Positions 1 through 8,410 of a DNA stretch of 64,000 bases are shown here, one piece after another. The stretch is from NCBI RefSeq assembly GCF_014205845.1, contig NZ_JACHCR010000003.1, positions 248,001 to 312,000 on the forward strand, in the 5' to 3' direction. The translations under genes and the position numbers were made by a program. This DNA is from Mucilaginibacter cryoferens. GTDB taxonomy: Bacteria; Bacteroidota; Bacteroidia; Sphingobacteriales; Sphingobacteriaceae. Under the pieces are notes generated by a model. The model had not been told where the DNA came from and ran no database searches. It was given only the letters and a program-made list of their open reading frames with translations. Numbering within the stretch: the stretch's first letter is position 1; each line of letters starts with the position of its first letter.

Positions 1-768
1 CCAGCTTTCAAAATCGGCATTTTTATCTTTGGATGCCTCTATGTGTACCGAGCTGAGCATGTAGATGCCTTCGCGGCTTAGTTTAAAGAAAATAAGGCCG
101 CTGTTATCGGCGCTTAATTTTTGCGGAAATACGTTGCCACTAATGGTTTTTACATATAGCATTACAACGGCCTCCTTTAAAGGCTGACCATGAAAAAGCA
201 CTTCGGCGGTAACATCGTCGCCATAGTCGGCTTTATAGGGGTTTTGTTTAATAACTATTTCGTATTCCTCGTTAAGTGGTTTATCAAAGTCTTTATCGTT
301 TGGCTTATCAACCGTTATCAGCGTTTTTAAGTAACGGGTAGATTTTTCGACAAAATACTGCTGGTTGTTGCTTTTTGCTTCTTCAGCAATTTTATCAAGC
401 CCTTCGCTGTTGAGGTATTTTAAAAACTTATTGCGCTCAGATTCTACATTTTCGGTTTTAATAAGCTCTACCATGGCCAGGCCCGGTGTTTCCAATTTGT
501 AGTTTAAGATATTAGCTGCTGTATCTTTGGGGCTCTTGCTCAGGTCTGTTTGTTTTTTTCCTTCGTACAATACAAATTTAGATATCTTACCGCTTTCGTA
601 CTTGTATTCGCCATCTTTCACAAACTCGTTGCCGCTTAATAAGTGCAGGTTAATATTGTCGCCCTTTTTCATGTAAAAACTGCCGGGCAATAAAAAATAG
701 TCTTGTGAGGAGGCGGCAAAACCAATGATCAACAATACCGCCACCATTAAATATACAAATCGTTTCAT
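1..768 (-). CDS. DUF4198-type secreted protein (3' end outside window)
   Basis: The frame is open from the ATG at 768 to base 1, so the C-terminus lies outside the window and 256 codons are visible. The N-terminus is a signal peptide (MKRFVYLMVAVLLIIGF, then AASSQ) followed by FLLPGSFYMKKGDNINLHL, the pattern of DUF4198 proteins: exported, beta-rich proteins sometimes annotated as nickel-uptake-related. Further in, a Tyr-Lys-Ala-Asp-Tyr-Gly-Asp-Asp stretch and GLIFFKLSREGIYMLSSVHIE fit the Ig-like half of that family. It is divergent from the E1 gene at 873. The family call rests on recognised pattern; substrate and role are unknown. Confidence 0.6.
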   Translation of the reverse strand, partial: MKRFVYLMVAVLLIIGFAASSQDYFLLPGSFYMKKGDNINLHLLSGNEFVKDGEYKYESGKISKFVLYEGKKQTDLSKSPKDTAANILNYKLETPGLAMVELIKTENVESERNKFLKYLNSEGLDKIAEEAKSNNQQYFVEKSTRYLKTLITVDKPNDKDFDKPLNEEYEIVIKQNPYKADYGDDVTAEVLFHGQPLKEAVVMLYVKTISGNVFPQKLSADNSGLIFFKLSREGIYMLSSVHIEASKDKNADFESW

Positions 769-872
769 AAGTTTCTGTTAGGATTACCAAACATACAAAG
801 TTTAACCCGAAAATATTGTTTTTTGCCCTTGTTGAGGGCTTTGTCATTTAAAAACTTCAGTAGTTTTACAAT

Positions 873-2852
873 ATGATTTTCGATCGTAAAAACCTGAATA
901 ACGACACTTTAGTGTCTTTTTATAAAAAACTGTTGCTTCCGCGCATGGTTGAAGAAAAGATGTTGATTTTATTAAGACAGGGGCGCATTGGCAAATGGTT
1001 CTCGGGCATTGGCCAGGAAGCCATTGCCGTGGGGAGTACTTTGGCTATGGCCAACGATGAGTATATTTTGCCTATGCACCGCAACCTTGGGGTTTTTACC
1101 ACCCGCAATATCCCGCTATCGCGCCTGATGGCGCAATGGCAGGGCAAGCCATCGGGCTTTACCAAGGGGCGCGACCGCTCTTTTCACTTTGGCACACAAG
1201 AGTATAAAATCATCGGGATGATATCGCACCTGGGGCCCCAACTGGCCCTTGCCGATGGGATAGCGCTTGCAGATGTACTATCAAACCAAAAAAAGGCAAC
1301 CCTGGTTTATACCGGCGAAGGCGCCACCAGCGAAGGCGATTTTCATGAAGCGCTAAACATTGCCGCCGTTTGGAACTTACCGGTTATATTTTTGATAGAG
1401 AATAATGGATACGGCCTATCTACCCCAACCAACGAGCAATACCACTGCGCCCAGCTGGTTGACAGGGCCATTGGCTATGGTATGGAGGGCCGCCGGATTG
1501 ACGGAAATAACATTTTAGAAGTTTACCACACCATAACCGATATTAAAAACAGCATCCGCGAAAACCCGCGCCCTGTTTTACTGGAATGTATGACGTTTAG
1601 GATGCGCGGCCACGAGGAAGCATCGGGTACCAAATACGTACCCCAAAACCTGTTTGAGTGGTGGAGCGCCAAAGATCCACTGGCCAATTATGAAAAATTT
1701 TTACTGAACGAGCGGATATTGCTGTCCGAGTGGATTCCGCTGATCAGGAAAGAATTTACAGCCCTTATTGAGGCCGAATTTGAAAAGGTTTACAGTGAAG
1801 ATGATATTGTGCCGGATGCCGAAACCGAAATTACCGATATGTACATGCCTTACCGGTTCCCTGCCCATCAGCCATCAGCTACCACAACAACCAGCAAGCG
1901 CTATATTGATGCCATAAGCGATGGCTTGCGCCAGGGCATGCGCAAGCACCCCAACCTGGTTATTATGGGCCAGGACATAGCCGAGTATGGCGGCGCCTTT
2001 AAAATAACCCAGGGCTTTGTAGAAGAGTTTGGCAAAGGTCGCGTACGCAACACCCCAATTTGCGAATCGGGTATTGTTGGCGCGGGTATGGGACTGGCAC
2101 TTAACGGCTATAAAGCGGTGGTTGAAATGCAGTTTGCCGATTTTGTTACCTGCGGCTTTAACCAGATCATCAACAACCTGGCTAAAACACATTACCGCTG
2201 GGCACAGGCTGTAGATATGGTAGTGCGCATGCCTACCGGCGCAGGCACAGGCGCGGGCCCTTTCCATTCGCAAAGCAACGAAGCCTGGTTTACCAAAACA
2301 CCGGGACTGAAGGTGGTTTACCCCGCCTTCCCGGCAGATGCCAAAGGCCTGCTGCTGGCCGCTATTGACGACCCCAACCCTGTAATTTACTTTGAGCATA
2401 AATACCTGTACCGCAGCATAAGCGGCGAAGTGCCCGATAATGATGTACTGATAGAAATTGGCAAAGCCAACATTGTACAGCAAGGCAGCCAGGCCACCAT
2501 TATTACCTTTGGCCTGGGTGTACACTGGGCGCTGGATTATGCCGCCAAACATCCCGAACTATCTTTAGAGATCATAGACCTGCGCAGCCTGCTGCCCTGG
2601 GATAAAGAGGCTGTTGAAGAAAGCGTTAAAAAAACCGGCCGCGCATTGGTACTGCACGAAGATACCCTTACCAGCGGTTTTGGTGCCGAAATAGCCGCCC
2701 ACATTGCCGAACATTGCTTTAAATACCTTGATGCCCCCGTAATGCGCTGTGGCAGCCTGGATACTGCCATCCCCATGAACAAAGCCCTTGAAGACCAGTT
2801 TCTGGCGAAAGCAAGGTTGGGAGAAATGGTGGAGAAATTGTTGGGGTATTAA
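873..2852 (+). CDS. Fused alpha/beta E1 of a 2-oxoacid (branched-chain type) dehydrogenase
   Basis: A thiamine-diphosphate decarboxylase (E1) with both subunits in one 659-residue chain. It should decarboxylate a branched-chain 2-oxoacid and pass the acyl group to lipoylated E2 in the cytoplasm. Residues 1 to about 320 are the alpha half. The TPP/Mg motif GEGATSEGDFHEALN lies near residue 147 and ends in ENNGYG; the loop RMRGHEEASGTKY is near 242. The beta half starts near residue 341 (SKRYIDAISDGL) and contains MGQDIAEYGGAFKITQG and GAGTGAGPFHSQSNEAW. Most organisms encode alpha and beta separately; the fused form is known in Bacteroidota. No E2 or E3 gene is adjacent, so it stands alone here. 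2-oxoisovalerate rather than pyruvate as substrate is inference from family resemblance. Confidence 0.88.
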   Translation: MIFDRKNLNNDTLVSFYKKLLLPRMVEEKMLILLRQGRIGKWFSGIGQEAIAVGSTLAMANDEYILPMHRNLGVFTTRNIPLSRLMAQWQGKPSGFTKGRDRSFHFGTQEYKIIGMISHLGPQLALADGIALADVLSNQKKATLVYTGEGATSEGDFHEALNIAAVWNLPVIFLIENNGYGLSTPTNEQYHCAQLVDRAIGYGMEGRRIDGNNILEVYHTITDIKNSIRENPRPVLLECMTFRMRGHEEASGTKYVPQNLFEWWSAKDPLANYEKFLLNERILLSEWIPLIRKEFTALIEAEFEKVYSEDDIVPDAETEITDMYMPYRFPAHQPSATTTTSKRYIDAISDGLRQGMRKHPNLVIMGQDIAEYGGAFKITQGFVEEFGKGRVRNTPICESGIVGAGMGLALNGYKAVVEMQFADFVTCGFNQIINNLAKTHYRWAQAVDMVVRMPTGAGTGAGPFHSQSNEAWFTKTPGLKVVYPAFPADAKGLLLAAIDDPNPVIYFEHKYLYRSISGEVPDNDVLIEIGKANIVQQGSQATIITFGLGVHWALDYAAKHPELSLEIIDLRSLLPWDKEAVEESVKKTGRALVLHEDTLTSGFGAEIAAHIAEHCFKYLDAPVMRCGSLDTAIPMNKALEDQFLAKARLGEMVEKLLGY

Positions 2853-3388
2853 GGGGAGTTACGGGAGCAAGGATTTTTGGAGCAAGGAATAAGGATTTTG
2901 GATACTGCGCCCGCGGTCTGTGTCCTCACCATAGCCGTTAACTTAAGAGCAAAACGCTTCAAAAAGCAGGGGAATGTGTGATTCCCCTCTTGAGAGGGGT
3001 GGAGGGGTGTGTCATTCTGCGTGCGGCCTATCGCTTGTATAACACACCCCTGCTCACGCTCTTTGCTACCGCGCCCCCTCTCAAGAGGGGATTTTGCGCC
3101 CGCGGTCTGTGTCCTCACAGATCGCGATTCCGAATGCTGCACGTTTAGGGTGGGTAAACCAACGTTATATTGGGAAAGATGCCTGTGAGGACACAGGCAT
3201 CGGGAAAAAAGATGTCTGTGAGGACGCAACCATCGGGTAAACAGGCCAGATGTGTTATTCCCACCATCTTTGCCCTTCGCATCCTTATTCGCCAAACGGC
3301 GTAGCCCTCAACGAAGTTAATCTTTACTCCTTATTCATAATATCCTTACTCCAAAGATCCTTGCTCCAAAAATCCTTACTCCAAAATC
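2853..3388. repeat. Nested palindromic repeat filling the E1-gldD gap
   Basis: The whole 536-bp gap is repeat-rich and holds no convincing gene. Outer arms: words like GGAGCAAGGATTTTTGG at 2863-2902 face their complements (ATCCTTGCTCCAAAAATCC) at 3328-3388, directly next to the gldD stop. Inside, a CCCCTCTTGAGAGGGG palindrome near 2975 faces a matching CCCCCTCTCAAGAGGGG near 3080. The word GCCCGCGGTCTGTGTCCTCA occurs near 2909 and again near 3097, and CTGTGAGGAC words occur near 3183 and 3212. A long minus-strand open frame runs through but only translates the repeats. Confidence 0.75.
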
Positions 3389-3970
3389 CTATTTCCATTT
3401 GAAGCTTTTGATTAAAACCTCCATATCCTTCTTTACAAAATTAAGGGCGGGTTGTATAGAATCTAATCTTGGTTCGGAGTTAAAGTAGAGGGCTCCGCGG
3501 ATATAGTTTTTGGTGCTGTCGGTAAGGTAAAATTGTACCGATGAGGCCGCGTTGCCATCAATGGTGTAGTAAATGCCATAAACCTTACGCTCGGGATAGG
3601 CTATTATGCCCTGATCTATGGAGGTTGCCTTTACCGTGTGCTTAAAGGCAAAAGTGCGGGCATCTTCTACCAACTCATTAAATTCTTTTTTAGTAGTTAC
3701 CGGCTGATAGCTTAAATGCAGCGTGGCATTAAATTGCGGAAATTGCATATTTACCCAACAAGGCTTGGCCTTGGGACTACGATCTGGCTCGATGACCGCG
3801 TATTTTGGATAAGTAAAAGTATACGGGCAACCTTCGGTATATGTTTGGTATTCCCTTTTTGGGAAAATTATGCGTGAATACCCACGCGGCTTAGGCGAAT
3901 AATCGTGATTGCCTCCGCAGGCAGCAAAAAACACCATCATCAACACAGCCAATAAACCGGTATACCTCAT
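3389..3970 (-). CDS. gldD: Gliding motility lipoprotein GldD
   Basis: A 193-residue exported lipoprotein: hydrophobic signal MRYTGLLAVLMMVFFAAC with the lipobox Cys at residue 18, then the GldD-typical YSPKPRGYSRIIFPKREYQ and the segment GCPYTFTYPKYAVIEPD. GldD is needed for gliding and the type 9 secretion machinery in Flavobacteria; its exact biochemical role is unresolved. The gene start overlaps the aroE stop by four bases (ATGA), so the two are translationally coupled and aroE is the upstream gene. Presence in a Sphingobacteriaceae-type genome suggests a T9SS but does not prove gliding. Confidence 0.9.
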   Translation of the reverse strand: MRYTGLLAVLMMVFFAACGGNHDYSPKPRGYSRIIFPKREYQTYTEGCPYTFTYPKYAVIEPDRSPKAKPCWVNMQFPQFNATLHLSYQPVTTKKEFNELVEDARTFAFKHTVKATSIDQGIIAYPERKVYGIYYTIDGNAASSVQFYLTDSTKNYIRGALYFNSEPRLDSIQPALNFVKKDMEVLIKSFKWK

Positions 3971-4767
3971 ACACGCAGATCTTTAGTATTCCAGATCTCC
4001 CATGATTTTTCTGCCTGCAATATCAGCATTTCGTAACCATTTTTGGTAGTGGCACCCTGTTCGCGGCCGCGCTTTAAAAACAGGGTTTCTTCGGGGTTGT
4101 AAATCAAATCGTAAAGCAAATGCTCGTCGGTAATGGCCTCGTAAGGTATCGGCGGGCACTCGTCAATATTGGGCGATGTACCCAACGGGGTAGTATTAAT
4201 GATAATTTTATGTTGTTTAATATGATGCGGCTTAAGTTCGCTAAAAAGTAAATGATCGGGATGCGGCTTACGCGTTACCGTTTTGTAGCTGATACCCATA
4301 TTTTCGAGCACGCACTTTACGGCTTTGGCAGCACCGCCATCGCCCAACACCAGGGCCTCATCGTTGGTATCGTTAATCAGTGGCTTTATAGACATTTCGA
4401 AACCATACAGATCGGTATTGTATCCTTCCAGCCTAAAATCGTGCCCCTGAATGCCTACCTCACCGGTAAAAGCCGCCTGCAACGGACTTTCGGCACTAAT
4501 ACAAATACAATTTACAGCACCGGCAGTACGGGCATCATGCTCTATCCAATCCAAAAAAGGCAAAATAGATACCTTGTGCGGTATAGTAACATTTAACCCC
4601 ACCAGATTTGGATTTTCATCTAACAGATCCTGCAGATCTTTAATATGCTCCAACGGATAAATATCATATACAGCGTCCTCTATACCTTCATTTTTAAACT
4701 TCTCTGTAAAGTACTTTTTAGAAAAAGAGTGCGAAAGCGGATAGCCTATTAGTCCGTAATGTTTCAT
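3967..4767 (-). CDS. aroE: Shikimate dehydrogenase
   Basis: Reduces 3-dehydroshikimate to shikimate with NADPH in the chorismate pathway. The 266-residue protein opens with MKHYGLIGYPLSHSFSKKYF, where the SHS motif binds shikimate. It continues with GLNVTIPHK (catalytic Lys), a dinucleotide-binding loop VLGDGGAAKAVK, INTTPLGTSPN and a C-terminal GYEMLILQAEKSWEIW. Length is normal. It overlaps downstream gldD by four bases. The pathway ends in chorismate, which feeds the trpE/trpG genes at 37-39 kb, but there is no physical link. Confidence 0.93.
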   Translation of the reverse strand: MKHYGLIGYPLSHSFSKKYFTEKFKNEGIEDAVYDIYPLEHIKDLQDLLDENPNLVGLNVTIPHKVSILPFLDWIEHDARTAGAVNCICISAESPLQAAFTGEVGIQGHDFRLEGYNTDLYGFEMSIKPLINDTNDEALVLGDGGAAKAVKCVLENMGISYKTVTRKPHPDHLLFSELKPHHIKQHKIIINTTPLGTSPNIDECPPIPYEAITDEHLLYDLIYNPEETLFLKRGREQGATTKNGYEMLILQAEKSWEIWNTKDLRV

Positions 4768-4811
4768 GATGTAATATTAATACATTATTATAAGTTATAA
4801 AAGCTGTTGGT

Positions 4812-5537
4812 TTATACAGTGCTTTTTGGGTAAAAATTAAGCGGTAAAAACCGGGCCTTTTGGCGGCGCCAGCAAATAATAAAGGCAACAAATAAAATCA
4901 CTGCCGGTATAAGCAGCGCATGATCTTGCAGCGGCACAGTAGTTAGGGCAGCTAAAACAGCCCCTGCCAAAAAGCAAACACAAACCAAGCCAAATAACCT
5001 TGCTTCGCGCAGGGCAACCGGATCGTACGCGGGCATTGTTCCCCTAAAAAAAGCTTCCGCAAAGCGACGCAGGTTGCCGGTTGTCATTACCGAGTTATAC
5101 GTCCACCCCTCAAGCCGGGTAAAGCTCGAATTTTGCATAGCCGCTACCAACGATATGGCAAGCACCAGCGGGATATCAGGAAAAGATTTGGATAAGAACG
5201 AACAACATGTTAGTACAATAATTTCGAGACCCAAGCAGGTAAGTGCGGGCTTGGGCAAATACTTTAATACCCGGGGAAGGTGCATACGGTAAGCGATAAA
5301 TACGCCAATTAAAAAAGCAACAATTGGCGGGATATGCCTGAGCGCCTGGTGCCAGTCGCCAGATGCCGCATACATCCCCAGGAACACCACATTCCCCGTC
5401 ATTGAGTTGGCAAATACATGCCCATGCCCCATATAGGTAAACACATCCAAAAAACCACCCGAAAGCGTAAGCAAAGCCGCAACCTCTATAGAGCTATCTG
5501 AATATACCTGTACCGGGGACTGTTGGGGAGTAAGCAT
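4812..5537 (-). CDS. YoaK/DUF1275 family membrane protein
   Basis: A 241-residue inner-membrane protein of about six helices. The family hallmark GGFLDVFTYMGHGHVFANSMTGN is present in pieces (GGFLDVFTYM, FANSMTGNVVFLG), followed by SSFTRLEGWTYNSVMTTGNL, the second conserved TGN. The family resembles permeases, but no substrate has been settled. It lies 44 bp upstream of aroE on the same strand and may be loosely co-transcribed with it. Confidence 0.8.
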   Translation of the reverse strand: MLTPQQSPVQVYSDSSIEVAALLTLSGGFLDVFTYMGHGHVFANSMTGNVVFLGMYAASGDWHQALRHIPPIVAFLIGVFIAYRMHLPRVLKYLPKPALTCLGLEIIVLTCCSFLSKSFPDIPLVLAISLVAAMQNSSFTRLEGWTYNSVMTTGNLRRFAEAFFRGTMPAYDPVALREARLFGLVCVCFLAGAVLAALTTVPLQDHALLIPAVILFVAFIICWRRQKARFLPLNFYPKSTV

Positions 5538-5758
5538 TTTTTAATTTCAAGATACCATTAATATTTACAAGTACTGGCCTGCTGCCTTCCAACAAACAAA
5601 TTTAATTATTGATTTGCCTTATTGACTGGTAAACCTGTAACGCTGCCGCCTATAGATACCAATATCCCCCTCCCTTTGGCATTTCTTTAAAGAACAATAT
5701 TGATGTACTACAAACGAACTATTATAATCCCGAAATTAAAAACTTGCCTAAAAGTTGC

Positions 5759-5821
5759 AAAATGGCGGTTTTATTTCCCAATGTGGCGGTTTTGTTAGGT
5801 AAAATGGCAGTTTTGTTAAGG
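5759..5821. repeat. Three tandem 21-bp repeats
   Basis: Units at 5759-5779, 5780-5800 and 5801-5821 share a core ATGGCGGTTTTRTT with small changes, in exact 21-base register. The repeat lies 40 bp upstream of the ATG of the zinc-ribbon gene at 5861. Because 21 is a multiple of three, frames stay open through it on both strands. It could be a regulatory direct repeat or a slippage product. Confidence 0.85.
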
Positions 5822-5860
5822 TGCTTTAGTTCAATTTTGTGCCATACAAGGCCCACATTT

Positions 5861-6067
5861 ATGAACGTCATATTTAACGACCAAATGCTAAATGAAAATG
5901 CAACGCCGCCACAAATAAAAACTACCATTAACTGCCCGCGTTGCAAAAACAACTTTTGTCAGCGTATACCACGCGGAGCATCTGTTAAACTGATACTACC
6001 CTGGATGTCGCTTAAGCATTACTATTGCGACAGGTGCTTTAAGAAATTTTACAAACTAAATTCATAA
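5861..6067 (+). CDS. Small zinc-ribbon protein
   Basis: A 68-residue protein with two Cys-x-x-Cys knuckles: C25/C28 (NCPRCKNNF) and C56/C59 (YYCDRCFKKFY). They are separated by a basic IPRG segment and a hydrophobic stretch. This is the shape of a small family common in Sphingobacteriaceae. The open frame extends upstream to 5744 through the 21-bp repeats, but the ATG at 5861 gives a protein without the repeat-coded part and is preferred; a second in-frame ATG lies at 5885. Function is unknown; zinc binding is inferred from the cysteines. Confidence 0.6.
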   Translation: MNVIFNDQMLNENATPPQIKTTINCPRCKNNFCQRIPRGASVKLILPWMSLKHYYCDRCFKKFYKLNS

Positions 6068-6177
6068 AATAAGAAAACTCAACCAATTGTTTACCCCCTT
6101 ACCCCACGGTTTTTGGCTTAACCGATATATCCCACAGTTTTCTAATGGCTGTGGCGATATTGGGGTAATAAGAAAGA

Positions 6178-6320
6178 AGTTAGAGTTAAGAGTTAAAATA
6201 GCTGCATACCTATATAAAAAACAACCACGAGATAAGAGTCAAGAATCAAGATAGCTTTAATGTGCATGTTGCCCACAGGTAGTTTCTTCTCATCCTGATC
6301 TTGACCCTTATCTCTTACCT
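6178..6320. repeat. Intergenic inverted word-repeats
   Basis: Reiterated words (TTAGAGTTAAGAGTTAAA near 6180, AGATAAGAGTCAAGAATCAA near 6230) face a complementary arm (CTGATCTTGACCCTTATCTC) near 6295-6315. Together they can form a long imperfect hairpin between the zinc-ribbon gene and the terminator of the gene at 6401. No gene is visible. Confidence 0.6.
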
Positions 6321-6346
6321 TCCTTTTAAACCTAAATCTGCTGCAC

Positions 6347-6377
6347 AAAAAAAGCCCCCGGATAGCAGTCCGGGGGC
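6347..6377 (-). terminator. Intrinsic terminator of the phosphosulfolactate synthase gene
   Basis: On the minus strand, 23 bases after the stop at 6401, a nine-pair stem GCCCCCGGA/TCCGGGGGC with a six-base loop is followed by a run of seven T. Confidence 0.9.
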
Positions 6378-6400
6378 AGGGCAGTGTATGATAAGGTTAA

Positions 6401-7162
6401 TTATAAATTCAGAAAATGATCAAAAGTATCGCTCCTGATACCCAGGCGCAATGTTTCCAACGGAATAATATCTGCGGGCGCTATGTTGCCTAAGCTTACG
6501 TTGGCACCAATCAGTTTAATAAACCAAACCTGCTGTGCCTTTTGTGGTGCCTCCCAAATAATTGTCCCTTCGGGTATCTGGGTAAGGATCTCATCAATCA
6601 GGCCCTGCCTTACTTCTCCCGAATCGCGGTAAATACCTACGTTGCCACTTTCGCGTGCTTCGGCAATTACTTTCCATGAGCCGGCCTCAATCTCGGCATT
6701 CATCAACTTTATCCATTTATAGGGGGCGAAGATCTTTTGCACATCTTTAGAACCGACCTCAGATATTACGGTAACCAACTTAGCGAGTTTCTGGATATAG
6801 TCGCATTTAACATCGTGCTCAATAGTAATAGACCCATCGGATACCTCGCAATGCTCCAGCTGGTATTTATCCAGCAGGCGGCAATAATCATCAAACTGGT
6901 TGCGTACAATGAAAGCCTCAAACAAGGTGCCACCAAAATAAACCGGGATACCAGCCTGCTTATACAACTTAATTTTTTCGGCCAGATTGGGGGTAACATA
7001 TGATGTTGCCCAGCCCAACTTTACAATATCGGTATGTGTACCACCAACTTCAATAAAATCCTCTACCTGCCGTAAACTTAAACCTTTATCCATTACCATG
7101 GTAATGCCTTTGTCGCGGGGCTTAGTTGTACGTTCGGGTAAATTATTGATGGTGTAATTCAT
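6401..7162 (-). CDS. Phosphosulfolactate synthase family protein
   Basis: A 253-residue TIM-barrel protein of the ComA family, which adds sulfite to phosphoenolpyruvate to give phosphosulfolactate, the first step of coenzyme M synthesis in methanogens. Diagnostic segments are TMVMDKGLSLRQVEDFIEV, IVKLGWATSYVT, VYFGGTLFEAF, HCEVSDGSITI and IWEAPQKAQQVWFIKLIG. Length is normal for the family. Bacteroidota do not make coenzyme M, so the product likely serves another sulfonate pathway; a link to sulfonolipids is speculation. It is monocistronic with its own terminator at 6347-6377. Confidence 0.85.
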   Translation of the reverse strand: MNYTINNLPERTTKPRDKGITMVMDKGLSLRQVEDFIEVGGTHTDIVKLGWATSYVTPNLAEKIKLYKQAGIPVYFGGTLFEAFIVRNQFDDYCRLLDKYQLEHCEVSDGSITIEHDVKCDYIQKLAKLVTVISEVGSKDVQKIFAPYKWIKLMNAEIEAGSWKVIAEARESGNVGIYRDSGEVRQGLIDEILTQIPEGTIIWEAPQKAQQVWFIKLIGANVSLGNIAPADIIPLETLRLGIRSDTFDHFLNL

Positions 7163-7398
7163 ATTGCTTGTTGGTTATAGCCTATAACTTAAAGTACTAA
7201 TGTCGGTAAAGGTCGTAAAAAAAATGCAAAGGATAAATGTCGTAAATGTTAAATTAAAAATTGATATGCAGGTATTAGATGTGCAGATATGCAAATCTCA
7301 AATGTGTAGATATTTTTCCTGGCAAGCGCAGCAAAAATGCCGCATTTATCTCAGATAATTCTTTAAAATTCTCTAATTATCTCAAAAAACCGGCATGC

Positions 7399-7429
7399 AA
7401 AAAAAAGCCCTGCATTGCGCAGGACTTTT
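7399..7429 (-). terminator. Hairpin terminator with no assigned upstream gene
   Basis: Stem GTCCTGC/GCAGGGC with loop GCAAT, followed on the minus strand by seven or more T. It lies 16 bases after the end of the candidate small frame at 7445, which suggests that something is transcribed leftwards from there. Confidence 0.6.
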
Positions 7430-7444
7430 ACACATATTAACTAT

Positions 7445-7587
7445 TTATAACTGAAAAAACTCACGTTTAAATAAGCGCCGGCACAGATCACTCCCCTCGA
7501 TAGATGTAATAAACAGGGTGTTATTGGGGTATCTTATCTCAAAAATATTATTCTTAAATCATCATTCAATCTTAGAGTTTTCCACAT
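7445..7587 (-). pseudogene. Possible small gene with a one-base frame break
   Basis: From an ATG at 7587 the frame reads MWKTLRLNDDLRIIF and then hits a stop just after a T5 run. The neighbouring frame is open from there to 7445 and reads EIRYPNNTLFITSIEGSDLC and on to KREFFQL. Adding one T would join the two into one 47-residue protein, immediately followed by the terminator at 7399-7429. It may be a decayed gene, a sequencing error in the T run, or a gene using a non-ATG start. I do not recognise the product. Confidence 0.25.
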
Positions 7588-7727
7588 TGTGTTTAAAAGT
7601 GCCGTTATTAAGCATATTTTGTCGATTTACCGTAATAATTTTGTTTCTGAAATAACTTCTTTATCGATTTTTTGTAAATTACACTTGCTTGTTCACCACC
7701 GCTAAATAAGGATTGAGCTACTTCACA

Positions 7728-8222
7728 ATGAAAAAACTGATTTTAACAGCCCTGATATTTTCATTTGCCTTAGGCGTAAAAGCGCAGGACAAACCACATA
7801 TATACAATCCATCTGCTGATGCCAAAGCCGAGATTACTGCCGCGGTTAAACAGGCATCTAAAGCACACAAAAATGTGCTGCTTCAAATTGGCGGCAACTG
7901 GTGTAGCTGGTGCATCCGCTTTAATAACCAGGTAACCAGCGATACTACACTTAATAAATACCTGAACGATAATTACGTGATACTCCACGTAAATTATAGC
8001 CAGGAAAACACAAATGATGCCGTTATGACCAGCCTGGGCTATCCCCAAAGGTTTGGTTTCCCGGTATTTATAGTACTGGATGGCAATGGCAACCGCCTGC
8101 ATACCCAAAACTCCGAATACCTGGAAGAAGGCAAAGGCTACAGCAAAGACAAAATTTTAGAATTTTTTAAGGGTTGGTCGCCTACTGCGCTCGACCCTAA
8201 AAGCTATACCAAAACCAAATAA
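7728..8222 (+). CDS. Periplasmic thioredoxin-like protein
   Basis: A secreted thiol-disulfide protein of 164 residues. The ATG at 7728 is preferred over an in-frame start 15 bases upstream because it begins directly with the signal peptide MKKLILTALIFSFALGVKAQ. The active site is GGNWCSWC (Cys59/Cys62), which resembles the thioredoxin_7/DUF255-like group rather than classical WCGPC. A FGFPVFIVLD segment provides the cis-Pro loop. Expected role: reducing or oxidising periplasmic proteins; the partner is unknown. It is flanked by AT-rich gaps and appears monocistronic. Confidence 0.8.
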   Translation: MKKLILTALIFSFALGVKAQDKPHIYNPSADAKAEITAAVKQASKAHKNVLLQIGGNWCSWCIRFNNQVTSDTTLNKYLNDNYVILHVNYSQENTNDAVMTSLGYPQRFGFPVFIVLDGNGNRLHTQNSEYLEEGKGYSKDKILEFFKGWSPTALDPKSYTKTK

Positions 8223-8410
8223 ACCACTATTTACTGATAAACTACTAATCAGCAAATAGTTACACGAAATATTGAATTATATTACAACAGCAAAAACAAT
8301 TTATTGTTGTAATAAACCCGATACAAAGGCAAATTTATTTTCTACAGGTTAAATGTTTTCGTAATTGTTAACTAACTTAGTTTATTGTTTCACCCTCTAA
8401 AATCAAACTT

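Larger units (their letters stand above)
7163..7712. other. 550-bp gap without a firm gene
   Basis: It contains word-repeats resembling TAGATGTGCAGATATGCAAA (about 7265-7315), a hairpin terminator at 7399-7429 pointing left, and a small minus-strand frame at 7445-7587 described separately. The right part, before the thioredoxin-like gene, is AT-rich and probably carries its promoter, but I cannot place a clear -7/-33 pair. Confidence 0.5.

Noticed and set aside
825..839. GCCCTTGTTGAGGGC hairpin between the DUF4198 and E1 genes
   Set aside because: It lies upstream of both divergent genes and has no proper T tail, so a terminator call is not justified; five pairs may be chance.
1875..2552. 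A 225-codon minus-strand frame inside the E1 gene
   Set aside because: It is a shadow of the highly conserved E1 beta coding sequence; no family resemblance and no room for a separate promoter.
2849..3295. A 148-codon minus-strand open frame between E1 and gldD
   Set aside because: It only translates repeat words (for example two copies of RTQTAGA) and has no gene-like composition.
6401..7162. Coenzyme M biosynthesis operon
   Set aside because: No other com gene is nearby; one family member alone does not indicate the pathway.
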